This document shows, piece by piece, positions 1-8,399 of a stretch of DNA of 64,000 nucleotides. The position numbers and the translations under genes are program-made. This DNA comes from Acidibrevibacterium fodinaquatile (GTDB lineage Bacteria > Pseudomonadota > Alphaproteobacteria > Acetobacterales > Acetobacteraceae), in the NCBI RefSeq assembly GCF_003352165.1, contig NZ_CP029176.1, positions 2,108,001-2,172,000 of the forward strand, read 5' to 3'. The notes beneath the pieces were generated by a model. The model did not search any database, had not been told where the DNA came from, and worked only from the letters and a program-made list of their open reading frames with translations. Position 1 is the first letter of the stretch; each line of letters opens with the position of its first letter.

Positions 1-689
1 GCGGTGAGGCCAGCCGCGAAGGCATCGGCATAGACCGGCGGGATCAGCCGGTCGCTCTCGCCCCAGATCAGGAGCGTGCGGGCGCGGATGCGGTAAAGCC
101 GGTCGGCAAGGCCACGATCGGGGATGGGAAACAGCAATTTGCCGGCCATGCCGAGCTGGCGGGCGTTCCGCACCAGAAAGCCGATCAGGAATTGTGGGTC
201 TTCGAGGTTGAGCCCACCGGTCAGCAGCCGCTCGCCGAGCGCGACATCGTGGAACAAGAGCGCCGGCAAGTGATGGGGCAGCATCGCGAAGAGATCGGGA
301 ATCGGATGCTCGTCGCGCCACAAGCCAGCCGGGGCGATGAGCGCGAGCGCCTCGACCTCGCGCGGCGCGATCGCGGCCATTTCGGCGGCAATCATCCCGC
401 CCATCGAATGCCCGACCAGAAGCGGTCGCGCGAGGCCGAGCGCATCGATGACATCGAACCCATGCAGCGTGACATCCAGCATCTCGCGCAGTTCTGGGGC
501 GTCCTCGCTCGCGCCGAAGCCGGGGAGCAGCGGCGCATGCACGCGATAGCGCGCGGCGAGATGGCGAAGCAGCGGGTCATCGGCGGTGAGCCCGCCGGCG
601 CCGTGGAGAAAAACCAGGTCGCGGCCGGCGCCGCCTTCGAGAACGGCGACGCGGCGCTCGCGGAGGGTGATCGCGCGCTCGGTAATCAT
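1..689 (-). CDS. alpha/beta hydrolase, 3' end cut by window
   Basis: The frame begins with ATG at 689 and stays open to the window edge, giving about 229 residues without a stop. It shows a classic alpha/beta-hydrolase fold: an HGAGG oxyanion-hole region near residue 29, the nucleophile elbow GHSMGG near residue 93, and an LLIWGESDRLIPP segment near the edge that carries the acid Asp. The catalytic His lies beyond the window. Its start overlaps the stop of the flavin monooxygenase upstream by ATGA (686-689), so the two are probably translationally coupled and act on related substrates. The substrate is not visible; C-C hydrolases and esterases share this layout. Confidence 0.85.
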   Translation of the reverse strand, partial: MITERAITLRERRVAVLEGGAGRDLVFLHGAGGLTADDPLLRHLAARYRVHAPLLPGFGASEDAPELREMLDVTLHGFDVIDALGLARPLLVGHSMGGMIAAEMAAIAPREVEALALIAPAGLWRDEHPIPDLFAMLPHHLPALLFHDVALGERLLTGGLNLEDPQFLIGFLVRNARQLGMAGKLLFPIPDRGLADRLYRIRARTLLIWGESDRLIPPVYADAFAAGLT

Positions 690-1957
690 GGCGAAACCTC
701 CGCGTCGCACGCCGGGGCCGCCGCAAAGCCGCGGGCGAGCGGCGCCGGCGTTACCGGATTTTCCAGAGGGTGGCACCAAAATCGGTCATCCCCGGCATAA
801 TCCGGCCACATCCCGCGCAAAGCCGGCATCACCCGCTCGGCGAACAACCGGGTCGAATACATGGTTTTTTCGTTCGGCATATTCCCGACATGGAGAAGGC
901 AGAAAATATTGCCGACACGTAGCCCGCGGATCAGATCCTCCATGCGCTGGCGCACCGTCTCCGGGCTGCCAGCGATGACATGGCCGCCCTCGATCAGCTC
1001 CTTCCAGGTCATCGGCTGATAGCGGAACCGGGCGCCATATTGCGCGAGCGCCCCGGACTGGATGGTCTTGATCGTGCGATAGCCCGGGGCGTCGGCGAAA
1101 CCGGGGAAAATATGCAGGCAACGATTATAGAAATAGAGCACATGCTCGGCATAGAGCCGCTCGGCCTCGGCATCGGTTTCGGCGACGCAAATGGTCTGCG
1201 CGAAGCCGGCGCGATAGGGCGAGGAATCCGGCGTGTTGCGTTGTGCCACCCGCTCCCAATACCCCTCCATCAGGGCGCGGGCGCGGAGATAGCCAGAAAA
1301 GCTCAAGTAAGAATAAGAATAGGTGTTGTCGATGCAGAAATCATAGGTCTCGACCGAGCCGCCGCCAGGAATGTGGATCGGCGGATGGGGCTTTTGCAGC
1401 GGCCGCGGCCAGAGATTGACGTAGCGGAGCTTGGTGTAGCGCCCATTGAAGGCAAAGGGCTCGGGCTCACGCCAGGCGCGCATGATCAGCTCATGCGCCT
1501 CGGCGTATTTCTCGCGCGTGAGCGCCGGGATCTGGCCATAGCAGTAATTGGTGTCCATCGAGGTGCCGACGGGAAAGCCGGCGACGAGGCGTCCGCCGGA
1601 AATCACGTCGAGCATGGCGAATTCCTCGGCAACCCGCACCGGCGGATTATAAAGCGCGATGGAATTGCCGAGCACGACGATCGCGGCATCGCGGGTGCGC
1701 CGCGCCAGCGCCGCGGCGATCAGATTCGGCGAGGGCATCAGCCCGTAGCCGTTCTGGTGATGCTCGTTGCAGCCGATGCCATCAAAGCCGAGGCTCGCCG
1801 CGTATTCGAGCTGATCGAGATAGGTGTTGTAGACCTCGTGGCCGCGCCTCGGCTCGAACAAGCGGCTATCGATATCGACCCAGACCGAGCGGTATCGTTC
1901 GCGGAAATCATCCGGCAGGTCCGGCCAGGGCATCAGATTGAACCAGGTAAAGCGCAT
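686..1957 (-). CDS. LLM-class (luciferase-like) flavin-dependent monooxygenase
   Basis: A 423-residue protein of the bacterial luciferase-like family, which uses reduced flavin and oxygen to oxidise organic substrates in a TIM barrel. Typical family segments are the N-terminal strand MRFTWFNLMPWPD, the GFDGIGCNEHHQNGYG active-site region near residue 58, and GRLVAGFPVGTSMD in the barrel middle. The C-terminal part has the AGSPETVRQRMEDLI segment found in the family. The gene is followed with a 4-base overlap by an alpha/beta hydrolase, a pairing common in degradation modules where a monooxygenase product is hydrolysed. The true substrate cannot be told from sequence. Confidence 0.88.
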   Translation of the reverse strand: MRFTWFNLMPWPDLPDDFRERYRSVWVDIDSRLFEPRRGHEVYNTYLDQLEYAASLGFDGIGCNEHHQNGYGLMPSPNLIAAALARRTRDAAIVVLGNSIALYNPPVRVAEEFAMLDVISGGRLVAGFPVGTSMDTNYCYGQIPALTREKYAEAHELIMRAWREPEPFAFNGRYTKLRYVNLWPRPLQKPHPPIHIPGGGSVETYDFCIDNTYSYSYLSFSGYLRARALMEGYWERVAQRNTPDSSPYRAGFAQTICVAETDAEAERLYAEHVLYFYNRCLHIFPGFADAPGYRTIKTIQSGALAQYGARFRYQPMTWKELIEGGHVIAGSPETVRQRMEDLIRGLRVGNIFCLLHVGNMPNEKTMYSTRLFAERVMPALRGMWPDYAGDDRFWCHPLENPVTPAPLARGFAAAPACDAEVSP

Positions 1958-2139
1958 AACGTTCCCCGCGTGCTGTGATCATGTCCCAGGGCGCGATAGC
2001 AAAGCCGCCGCGCCTGAGCTGGTCGATCTGCTTGTTGTTAGGCTGCCAGGATCAGCAGGCCGAAAGCAAGAGCGTAATGCTATGGGACGATGGTTTCCAA
2101 GCTCATGGCGCGCGCGGGCTGGACGGCGCGGCGCTCTCG

Positions 2140-3303
2140 CTAAGCGGCGGCGGGAACGAGGCGCTTGCCGCAGCGCCGCGAAAGGGCGATCGCGCTCCGG
2201 TCCACCACGCGTTCGAATGGAACCGCGACGAGGAAGGTCGCCGCGAGGCCGACCACGAGCGCAAGGCAGGCCGCTGCCCCCTGTCCAATCCATCCCACGG
2301 CCATCGTGAACGCAGCGCAACCAAGCTCCCGCATGATGGGAAAATGCAGCAGGTAAATCGCGAAGGACAATTTCCCGAGCCATTGCGCGAGCCGGCTACG
2401 GAGCAAGCCATGCAGCTCTGGCAGGAGCAGAACCGCAACAAAGATCAAGACCGCGGCGCATTCCTGGCTGAGCGAAAACCAGGCAAAAGGGTGAACGAGG
2501 GCGCGGGCGGCATCGGTCTCTTGTAGCCAGCGCAGCGCGGGCAGCCATCCGCCATACTCGACCCAAATCCCAACCGCGACCAGCGCAACGCCCAGCGCAC
2601 GCCGCCCGCGGCACGCGATCAGGGTCGGGAACCAGGGGCTGCGGGCCATCAAGGACAGCACGCTGCCAAGAGCAAAGAGATTGAGCGCATTCACGCCGAT
2701 GAACCACGCGCAAAGCATCAGCGCGACGCTGTGAAGCCAAGTATGCCGCGCGCGCAGCCAAACCAGCACGAGAACCAGGGCCGAGCCCCAGAGTTCGAGA
2801 TGGAGACTCCAGGATGGCGGATCGACCGACGCCGACCAATGCGGCAGAAATCGGGCCGCGGGCCCGAACAGCGTGGTTTCCGCGGACCCCGTGATCAAGG
2901 AGAGGCCCGACATATCGGCAAGTGCCTGCGCTGGGGTGATCGGCTGCAGTCCGGCGAGCCACGACGATCCCGACAACGCCGCCGCGGCTGGCGCCTGCCC
3001 CGGCCACGCCGCCGTGAGCAACACCGCGAAAGCGCTGGCAACGGCGGCCGGAAGACCGAGCCGAACGGCGCGACGCGCAAGACCTGAGATGAGAGCATGC
3101 GGCTGCCGCTCGAAACTCGGCGTCAGCACGAATCCTGACATCACAAGAAAAATGAACACCGCGAAATTGCCGTCCGCCAGAATCCCGAAACGCGCGAGCG
3201 AAGCGGGCAGGAACGCCAAGGTGTAATGCTGAAAGACGACTTGCATGGCCGCGAGCCCGCGCAGGCCATCGAGGTATTTTTCTCGGCTCCCCGCTATCTC
3301 CAT
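2140..3303 (-). CDS. acyltransferase family 3 (OafA/YrhL-like) membrane protein
   Basis: The protein is 387 residues when started at the ATG at 3303, which has an AGAGGCGG ribosome site and gives the family N-terminus MEIAGSREKYLDGLRGLAA. Acyltransferase-3 proteins are multi-span membrane enzymes that O-acylate surface polysaccharides or small molecules. Visible signs are the YLDGLRGLA motif, the histidine of VVFQHY near residue 26, and about ten hydrophobic segments. An in-frame ATG lies 66 bases further upstream, but the extra residues do not fit the family. A 182-base gap with no evident gene separates it from the monooxygenase downstream. The acceptor molecule is unknown. Confidence 0.88.
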   Translation of the reverse strand: MEIAGSREKYLDGLRGLAAMQVVFQHYTLAFLPASLARFGILADGNFAVFIFLVMSGFVLTPSFERQPHALISGLARRAVRLGLPAAVASAFAVLLTAAWPGQAPAAAALSGSSWLAGLQPITPAQALADMSGLSLITGSAETTLFGPAARFLPHWSASVDPPSWSLHLELWGSALVLVLVWLRARHTWLHSVALMLCAWFIGVNALNLFALGSVLSLMARSPWFPTLIACRGRRALGVALVAVGIWVEYGGWLPALRWLQETDAARALVHPFAWFSLSQECAAVLIFVAVLLLPELHGLLRSRLAQWLGKLSFAIYLLHFPIMRELGCAAFTMAVGWIGQGAAACLALVVGLAATFLVAVPFERVVDRSAIALSRRCGKRLVPAAA

Positions 3304-3375
3304 GATCGCCGCCTCTTTTGCGCCGGGCGCACGACAAGCGGCCCACATTTTCGTTCGCCTGCGCTGCAAATAAAG

Positions 3376-3403
3376 AACCCGCCGCGTGTTGGCGCGGCGG
3401 GTT
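3376..3403 (-). terminator. rho-independent terminator after the beta-roll gene
   Basis: An 11-bp perfect stem (AACCCGCCGCG at 3376-3386 with its complement at 3393-3403) has a 6-base loop. Read leftward it is followed by CTTTATTTG. It lies 23 bases past the stop of the beta-roll gene at 3427, so it should end that transcript before the acyltransferase gene. Confidence 0.8.
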
Positions 3404-3426
3404 TGGAAGAGAGTGGAGAAACGACG

Positions 3427-4845
3427 TCAGCCGATATGGATATGGCTGGTCGAGATGCTGCTGACACCGGCAACGGTAATCTGGGTGTTGTCCGACAAGG
3501 TGATCACAGTATTTGTGGTGCCACCGGCGCCGCTGACCGTGGTTTGCGTCGGCTGGGAAGTGCCGTAATTGTAGAGATCGATCTGATCGTTGTTGTTCCA
3601 GCCGTTGATCAAATCGTTGCCGGCCACCCCGTTGCTAACGAATTGGAAGAAATTGGTGCCCGAACCACCATCCATCGTCGTATCACCGGCAACGTTGATG
3701 AAGTAATTGTAGTAGGAGCCGCCCATCAGCGTCGCCGCGTTGCCGGCGCCGGCAACGTTGAACAGAATATTGGCGCCGGTGCTGCCGCTGGCGTTCAGCG
3801 TGGTGTTGCCCGAAGTGGCAGCGAGAATGTTACCGATCCCGCCGCCGGTGAGGGAAATGTCGCCGCCGGTGCCAGCAAAGGCAAGGACGGTGTTCATGCC
3901 CGAGCCGACATTGACCGTGTCAACGCCGTTTTCAGAGAGCATGGTGAAGGCGCCGGCACCGGAATTGTACATGCCATTGCCGTTCATGGCGAAGACGGTC
4001 GTATTGCCGAGCCCGGCGGTGAAGGTGCTGGCGGCGCCACCGCTGACGGTGACGTTGTTGACGAAAACCATCGAGCCAGACTCGGAAGCGCTTCCCATAT
4101 AGGTGCCACCGCCGGCATTGGCAAAGATGGTCTCGGGTCCAGCCCCGCCCATCACCGTCCCGGCGCCGCTATTATCGACCACCGTCAAGGTGCCGGAGCC
4201 ACCATTGACAAGGGCGTTATTGCCGCTGGAGCCGTAGAGGTAGACGGTATCCTGACCGTTGCCGGCATTGATGGTGTCGGCACCATAGGAAGCGAGCGTA
4301 TCAGCGCCAGTGCCGAGATAGAGCGTGTTGGCCTGACCGCTGCTGGTCTGGATCATATCGTTGCCGGAACCGGCGATGACGGTATTATTGCCCGTTCCGT
4401 CAAAGAGGAGGGTCCAATTGCCGCCGGCGGCCGAGGGGCCAAAGAATGTATTATTGCCGCCTGCCGCTGCGAGCGAGCCCGATTCGCCCTTGCCGGCATA
4501 GAACGTCATATTGCCCGAGCCGGAGACGATGCTTTCATTCCCCCCGCTATTGCCGGCGATGGTGGTGTTGCCGGTCGCGAGATTGGAAACGCCGTTGAAA
4601 CCGGACGCGAGCGTGATCGTGCCCCCGGTGATGCTGCTGTTCAGGGTCGGATTGACGACGAAAATGCTCGGCTGCGTCGGGTTGGAGGAGGGCGCAGACG
4701 GGTTGAGGCTGGTGTAGAGATTTGTCGACGCGAAGGTCGTGGCGAAACTGGAGAGGAGCGTATTTTGGAACGACGCGTTGTCGGTCGTGTTAAAATTCAG
4801 ATTCTGAAACGTACCGTTGCCTGCCGGCACTGATACAGCGGTCAT
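3427..4845 (-). CDS. glycine/asparagine-rich beta-roll repeat protein, probably exported
   Basis: A 472-residue protein built almost wholly of short glycine- and asparagine-rich repeats of the type GSGNDMIQ, GTGADTLAS, GNGQDTVYL and GGAGPETIF. These resemble the RTX/haemolysin-type calcium-binding beta-roll, though only some keep the full GGxGxDxxx pattern. There is no N-terminal signal peptide, which fits a protein secreted by a type I system or an S-layer/adhesin-like protein with a C-terminal signal; the C-terminus ends SISTSHIHIG. The start at 4845 is chosen because AAGGA lies about nine bases upstream; an ATG at 4875 is in frame but lacks this. No type I transporter is nearby. Composition is less GC-rich than neighbours because of Asn/Thr codons. 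Function unknown. Confidence 0.75.
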   Translation of the reverse strand: MTAVSVPAGNGTFQNLNFNTTDNASFQNTLLSSFATTFASTNLYTSLNPSAPSSNPTQPSIFVVNPTLNSSITGGTITLASGFNGVSNLATGNTTIAGNSGGNESIVSGSGNMTFYAGKGESGSLAAAGGNNTFFGPSAAGGNWTLLFDGTGNNTVIAGSGNDMIQTSSGQANTLYLGTGADTLASYGADTINAGNGQDTVYLYGSSGNNALVNGGSGTLTVVDNSGAGTVMGGAGPETIFANAGGGTYMGSASESGSMVFVNNVTVSGGAASTFTAGLGNTTVFAMNGNGMYNSGAGAFTMLSENGVDTVNVGSGMNTVLAFAGTGGDISLTGGGIGNILAATSGNTTLNASGSTGANILFNVAGAGNAATLMGGSYYNYFINVAGDTTMDGGSGTNFFQFVSNGVAGNDLINGWNNNDQIDLYNYGTSQPTQTTVSGAGGTTNTVITLSDNTQITVAGVSSISTSHIHIG

Positions 4846-4875
4846 CGCGCCATTCCTTCTACTCTTCCTGGTCAC

Positions 4876-4904
4876 TCAATACCCGCGACAACCATCGAAA
4901 GCAA
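4876..4904 (-). promoter_or_regulatory. candidate sigma-70 promoter of the beta-roll gene
   Basis: Read leftward, TTGCTT (4904-4899) and TATTGA (4881-4876) are separated by exactly 17 bases and sit 31 bases before the chosen start. Both boxes match the sigma-70 consensus only in part, so this is a candidate and not a proven promoter. Confidence 0.35.
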
Positions 4905-5050
4905 GAATTTTTTTGCCTGCAAATTACGCCACTTCCCGAAATTTTTTCGGTTTGTTAACGCACTCTCACGCGTCAATGCCGCGCAGCCGTCACGCGACGA
5001 CCGGCGCCCGGCCAGGCCGATACTCTCCAGGTTGACGGCGGCAGGGCCAT

Positions 5051-5079
5051 TTGTTATTGCGACTTATTCGCAATATTAA
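5051..5079 (+). promoter_or_regulatory. promoter with Fur-box-like palindrome in its spacer
   Basis: TTGTTA (5051-5056) and TATTAA (5074-5079) are spaced by 17 bases, 42 bases before the beta-propeller start. The whole spacer is the perfect inverted repeat TTGCGA-CTTAT-TCGCAA (5057-5073). From memory, alphaproteobacterial Fur/Mur sites look like TTGCGAATnATTCGCAA, so this differs in only a few centre bases. A repressor bound there would block both promoter boxes. It would then control the propeller and DyP peroxidase genes by iron or manganese. The palindrome is seen; the regulator is inferred. Confidence 0.55.
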
Positions 5080-5121
5080 TAAGCCCCAATCAATCAAACG
5101 CTCGCGACCAGGAGATCCGCC

Positions 5122-6258
5122 ATGCCCGAAACCGCGCCCCACCCCCGTTTGCGCCTCTCGGCGCTCGCCGCCGCGGGCACTCTTCTCGTCGCCACGCGAC
5201 TATTGGCGGCGGCGCCAGACAGTTTCCTCGCCCGGCTCCATCACCATGTCACCCTCGCCTCCACCGTCCCCGAGAACGGCGACCAAAACCCCTATGCCAT
5301 CGCCATCGCGCCGGTCTCGGCCGGCAAAATCCAGAAAAACGACGTTCTCGTCGATAATTTCAACGACAAGAACAATCTCCAAGGCCTCGGCACCACCATC
5401 GTCCGCTATCGCCCCGGCGATAAAAGCCTCGCCCTGTTCGCGTCCCTGCCGCGAGACCTCGCGGGCTGCCCGGGCGGGGTCGGGTTGACCACGGCGATGA
5501 CCATGCTGCGTTCAGGCCACGTCATCGTCGGCAGTCTCCCGAGCCATGACGGCACCACCGCGACCAAGGGCCAGGGCTGCCTGATCGCGCTCAGCCCCGA
5601 AGGCGCGGTCGAGACCGTCATCACCAGCGCGCCTATCAATGGCCCGTGGGGCAACATGGCGGTGATCGATCGCGGCGACAGCGCAACATTGTTTCTGAGC
5701 AATACCGGTTTCGATGTTGGTGCCCCGAGCGATGACGCGCCGGTGGTCCACAAGGCCAATGTGCTCCGCCTCGATCTCTCCCTCGCCCCGGGGAAGGCGC
5801 CGGCGGTGACGCGGGAGACGGTGATCGGCGAGGGTTTCGGCGAGCAGGCCGACAAGGGCGTCTTCGTCATCGGCCCGACTGGCCTTGCCCTCGGCGCCGA
5901 CGGCACGCTCTATGTCTCGGATGCGATCGGCAACCGCATCACCGCCATCGCCGACGCCGCGACCCGCTCGACCAGCGCCGGCACCGGGCGCGAGGTGACC
6001 AAGGATGGCCTGCTCAAGCGTCCGCTGGCGCTGGCGATGACGCCGGGCGGCCATCTTCTCGTCACCAACGGGCTCAATGGCCAGGTGGTGGAAATCGACC
6101 CCCAGAGCGGGCGGCAGCTCGGCGCGCAATGGTTCGACGCCGACAAGGCGCAGACCCCGCCCGGCAACGGCGATCTTTTCGGCCTCGCCCTGACCCCGGA
6201 GGGCGACGGGCTCTATTACGTCGAGGACGACATGAACACGCTGGTGCTGGCGCGATGA
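5122..6258 (+). CDS. secreted NHL/SMP-30-like beta-propeller protein
   Basis: A 378-residue protein with a signal peptide (hydrophobic segment near residues 12-30, ending in LLAAAPDSF). The rest is a run of beta-propeller-type blades, for example GLALGADGTLYVSDAIGNRITAI near residue 255 and LALAMTPGGHLLVTNGLNGQVVEID near residue 300. No catalytic residues can be named. The start has AGGAG at good spacing. Its stop overlaps the start of the DyP peroxidase by ATGA, so both proteins are made together and both leave the cytoplasm. They share a promoter bearing a Fur-box-like palindrome, which suggests a joint role in iron or haem handling. That role is inference. Confidence 0.8.
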   Translation: MPETAPHPRLRLSALAAAGTLLVATRLLAAAPDSFLARLHHHVTLASTVPENGDQNPYAIAIAPVSAGKIQKNDVLVDNFNDKNNLQGLGTTIVRYRPGDKSLALFASLPRDLAGCPGGVGLTTAMTMLRSGHVIVGSLPSHDGTTATKGQGCLIALSPEGAVETVITSAPINGPWGNMAVIDRGDSATLFLSNTGFDVGAPSDDAPVVHKANVLRLDLSLAPGKAPAVTRETVIGEGFGEQADKGVFVIGPTGLALGADGTLYVSDAIGNRITAIADAATRSTSAGTGREVTKDGLLKRPLALAMTPGGHLLVTNGLNGQVVEIDPQSGRQLGAQWFDADKAQTPPGNGDLFGLALTPEGDGLYYVEDDMNTLVLAR

Positions 6259-7523
6259 GAGAGGCGACTGGCGGCTGCCCCTTTGCCTCCCGCCGCACGC
6301 TGCTCGCCGCGACCGCAGGCTTGGCGGGCGCCATCCTCGGCCGGCGGGCAGGTGCCGAGGCGGCGCCCGCCGCCGCCCCGGCGTCCGATCGGCTGCCGTT
6401 TCGCGGCGCCCATCAGGCCGGGATTCTGACGCCGCAACAGACCCATACCTATTTCGCGGCGTTCGATGTGACGACGCGAGATCGCACCGAGCTGATCGCT
6501 CTCCTGCGTCGCTGGACGGATGCCGCCGAGCGCCTCACCGCGGGGCAAACCGCGGCGCCCTTGGGCACCGATGCGAGCCAGCCCGGCGCCGATTCGGGTG
6601 AAGCGTTGGGGCTCGGCCCGGCGCGCCTTACGCTCACCTTCGGCTTCGGGCCGGATTTGTTCGAGCATGACGGCGTCGACCGCTTCGGGCTTGCCGCGCA
6701 CCGGCCGGCGCCACTCGTTGCGTTGCCGCGCTTCAACGGCGATCAGCTCGTGCCTGAGCGTTCGGGTGGCGATCTTTCGCTCCAAGCCTGTGCCGATGAT
6801 CCGCAAGTGGCGTTCCATGCCGTCCGCCAACTCGCCCGGCTTGCTTACGGGACGGCGCAACTCCGCTGGGTGCAGGCCGGATTCCTGCCGCGCACCCCGG
6901 CCGGGGAAACGCCGCGCAACCTGATGGGGTTCAAGGACGGCACCAACAACCCCGTCGGCGATGACGCCGCTTCGGTGGTCTGGGCCGGCGCCGAGGCCCC
7001 GCCCTGGCTGCAAGGCGGCAGCTATCTCGTCGTCCGGCGCATCCGCATCGCGCTCGAGCATTGGGACCGCACCGAGGTCGATTTCCAAGAGCAGACCATC
7101 GGCCGGCACAAATATTCCGGGGCACCCCTCGGCGCCAAAGACGAATTCGCTCCGCTGCCGCTCGCGGCAAACGATGCCGACGGCAATCCGGTGATCGCCG
7201 AGAACGCCCATGTCCGTCTCGGCGCGGCGGCGAGCACCGGTGGCGCGCGCATCCTCCGCCGTGGTTACGCCTATGACGATGGGGTCAATTTCACCGCCGA
7301 ACGCTGGCCGCCCTGGCGCCAGGGGCTGGAATATGATGCCGGCCTGTTCTTTCTCGCCTATCAGCGCGACCCGCAGGCGGGCTTCATCCGGATTTTCGAG
7401 ACCATGGCGAAGCTCGATGCGCTCAACCAGTTCACCACCCACACCGCGAGCGCGCTCTTTGCCTGCCCGCGCGGCGTAGCCGAAGGCGAATTCATCGGCG
7501 AGGCTTTGTTCGCCGCGACGTAA
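6255..7523 (+). CDS. Tat-exported DyP-type peroxidase (EfeB-like)
   Basis: The protein has 422 residues from the ATG at 6255. A twin-arginine signal (SRRTLL near residue 13, then a hydrophobic stretch ending near residue 40) sends the folded haem protein to the periplasm. The DyP signature LMGFKDGTNNP near residue 220 holds the distal Asp, AHVRLG near residue 318 holds the proximal haem His, and RILRRGY near residue 330 holds the distal Arg. EfeB proteins oxidise substrates with peroxide and have been linked to iron release from haem and to ferrous uptake. No efeU or efeO gene is nearby; the partner here is a secreted beta-propeller protein overlapping by 4 bases. A longer in-frame start at 6129 lies inside the previous gene and is rejected. 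Confidence 0.92.
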   Translation: MREATGGCPFASRRTLLAATAGLAGAILGRRAGAEAAPAAAPASDRLPFRGAHQAGILTPQQTHTYFAAFDVTTRDRTELIALLRRWTDAAERLTAGQTAAPLGTDASQPGADSGEALGLGPARLTLTFGFGPDLFEHDGVDRFGLAAHRPAPLVALPRFNGDQLVPERSGGDLSLQACADDPQVAFHAVRQLARLAYGTAQLRWVQAGFLPRTPAGETPRNLMGFKDGTNNPVGDDAASVVWAGAEAPPWLQGGSYLVVRRIRIALEHWDRTEVDFQEQTIGRHKYSGAPLGAKDEFAPLPLAANDADGNPVIAENAHVRLGAAASTGGARILRRGYAYDDGVNFTAERWPPWRQGLEYDAGLFFLAYQRDPQAGFIRIFETMAKLDALNQFTTHTASALFACPRGVAEGEFIGEALFAAT

Positions 7524-7580
7524 CATGGCGGGCGGGGCTGCGTTTGTCCGCGGCGTTTCGCCGTTGCGCCACGCCTCGGA

Positions 7581-8396
7581 CTATCCTTCCGGCATCACCG
7601 GCTGAAGCCGCCCGCCTTGGCGGAACGGCGCGATCTTGCGGGTGAGACCCGTCTTGTCATCGGTCTCGACGAAGAGGCCGCAGAGCGTCGCCTCGCCTTC
7701 CGCCGGTTGCAGCTTCTCGCCCGGCACCTTGCGCCAGAACCGCGCCACCGCCGCTTCTTTCTTCATGCCGATGACGCTGTCGTAATCGCCGCACATGCCG
7801 AGATCGCTCTGATAGCCGGTGCCGCCGGGAAGGATCTGAGCGTCTGCCGTCGGGCAATGGGTGTGGGTGCCGACGACGAGCGAGACCTTGCCATCGAAAC
7901 TATGGGCAAACGCCATTTTCTCGCTCGTCGCCTCGGCGTGGAAATCGATCACGATCGCCTGCGCCCCTGCCCCCAGCACCTGCCGGCCGAGCGCCTCGGC
8001 GGCGGCGCGGAAAGGGCAATCGAGCAATTCCATGAAGAGGCGCCCCATGAGGTTCATCACCACCGCCCGCCGGCCATCGGCGAGCGTGACCTCGGCAACC
8101 CCGGCGCCAGGCGTTCCCGGCGGGTAGTTGAGCGGGCGGATCAGGCGCGGGGTTTGCGCGATATAGGGGATGATTTCCTTGCGGTCCCAGGAGTGATTGC
8201 CGAGCGTCAACACATCCGCGCCGGCGGCGAACAAAGCCGCCGCCATGTCCGGCGCGAGGCCGAAGCCGTGCGAGGCGTTTTCGGCGTTGACGAGGACGAG
8301 ATCGAGGGCAAGCGTCCGGCGCAGCGCCGGCAGCGCCGCGATCGCCGCCTCCCGCCCGCTGCGGCCGACCAGATCGCCGAGAAAAAGAATGCGCAT
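7581..8396 (-). CDS. YmdB-family metallophosphoesterase
   Basis: A 271-residue protein of the TIGR00282/YmdB family, which hydrolyses cyclic nucleotides and 2',3'-cyclic phosphates in the cytoplasm. Metal-binding motifs are all present: GDLVGRSGR at residue 7, NAEN near 38, GNHSWDRKE near 66, DFHAEATSEK near 151 and GTHTHCPT near 177. Length matches the family. It lies three bases past the stop of the fthC gene, so both are likely in one transcript with zapA and 6S RNA upstream. The gene is convergent with the DyP gene, with a 57-base gap. Confidence 0.92.
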   Translation of the reverse strand: MRILFLGDLVGRSGREAAIAALPALRRTLALDLVLVNAENASHGFGLAPDMAAALFAAGADVLTLGNHSWDRKEIIPYIAQTPRLIRPLNYPPGTPGAGVAEVTLADGRRAVVMNLMGRLFMELLDCPFRAAAEALGRQVLGAGAQAIVIDFHAEATSEKMAFAHSFDGKVSLVVGTHTHCPTADAQILPGGTGYQSDLGMCGDYDSVIGMKKEAAVARFWRKVPGEKLQPAEGEATLCGLFVETDDKTGLTRKIAPFRQGGRLQPVMPEG

Positions 8397-8399
8397 CGC

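Noticed and set aside
3427-4845. Possible CRISPR or tandem DNA repeat
   Set aside because: The periodicity is in irregular Gly/Asn-rich codons of one protein; no fixed direct repeats with unique spacers occur.
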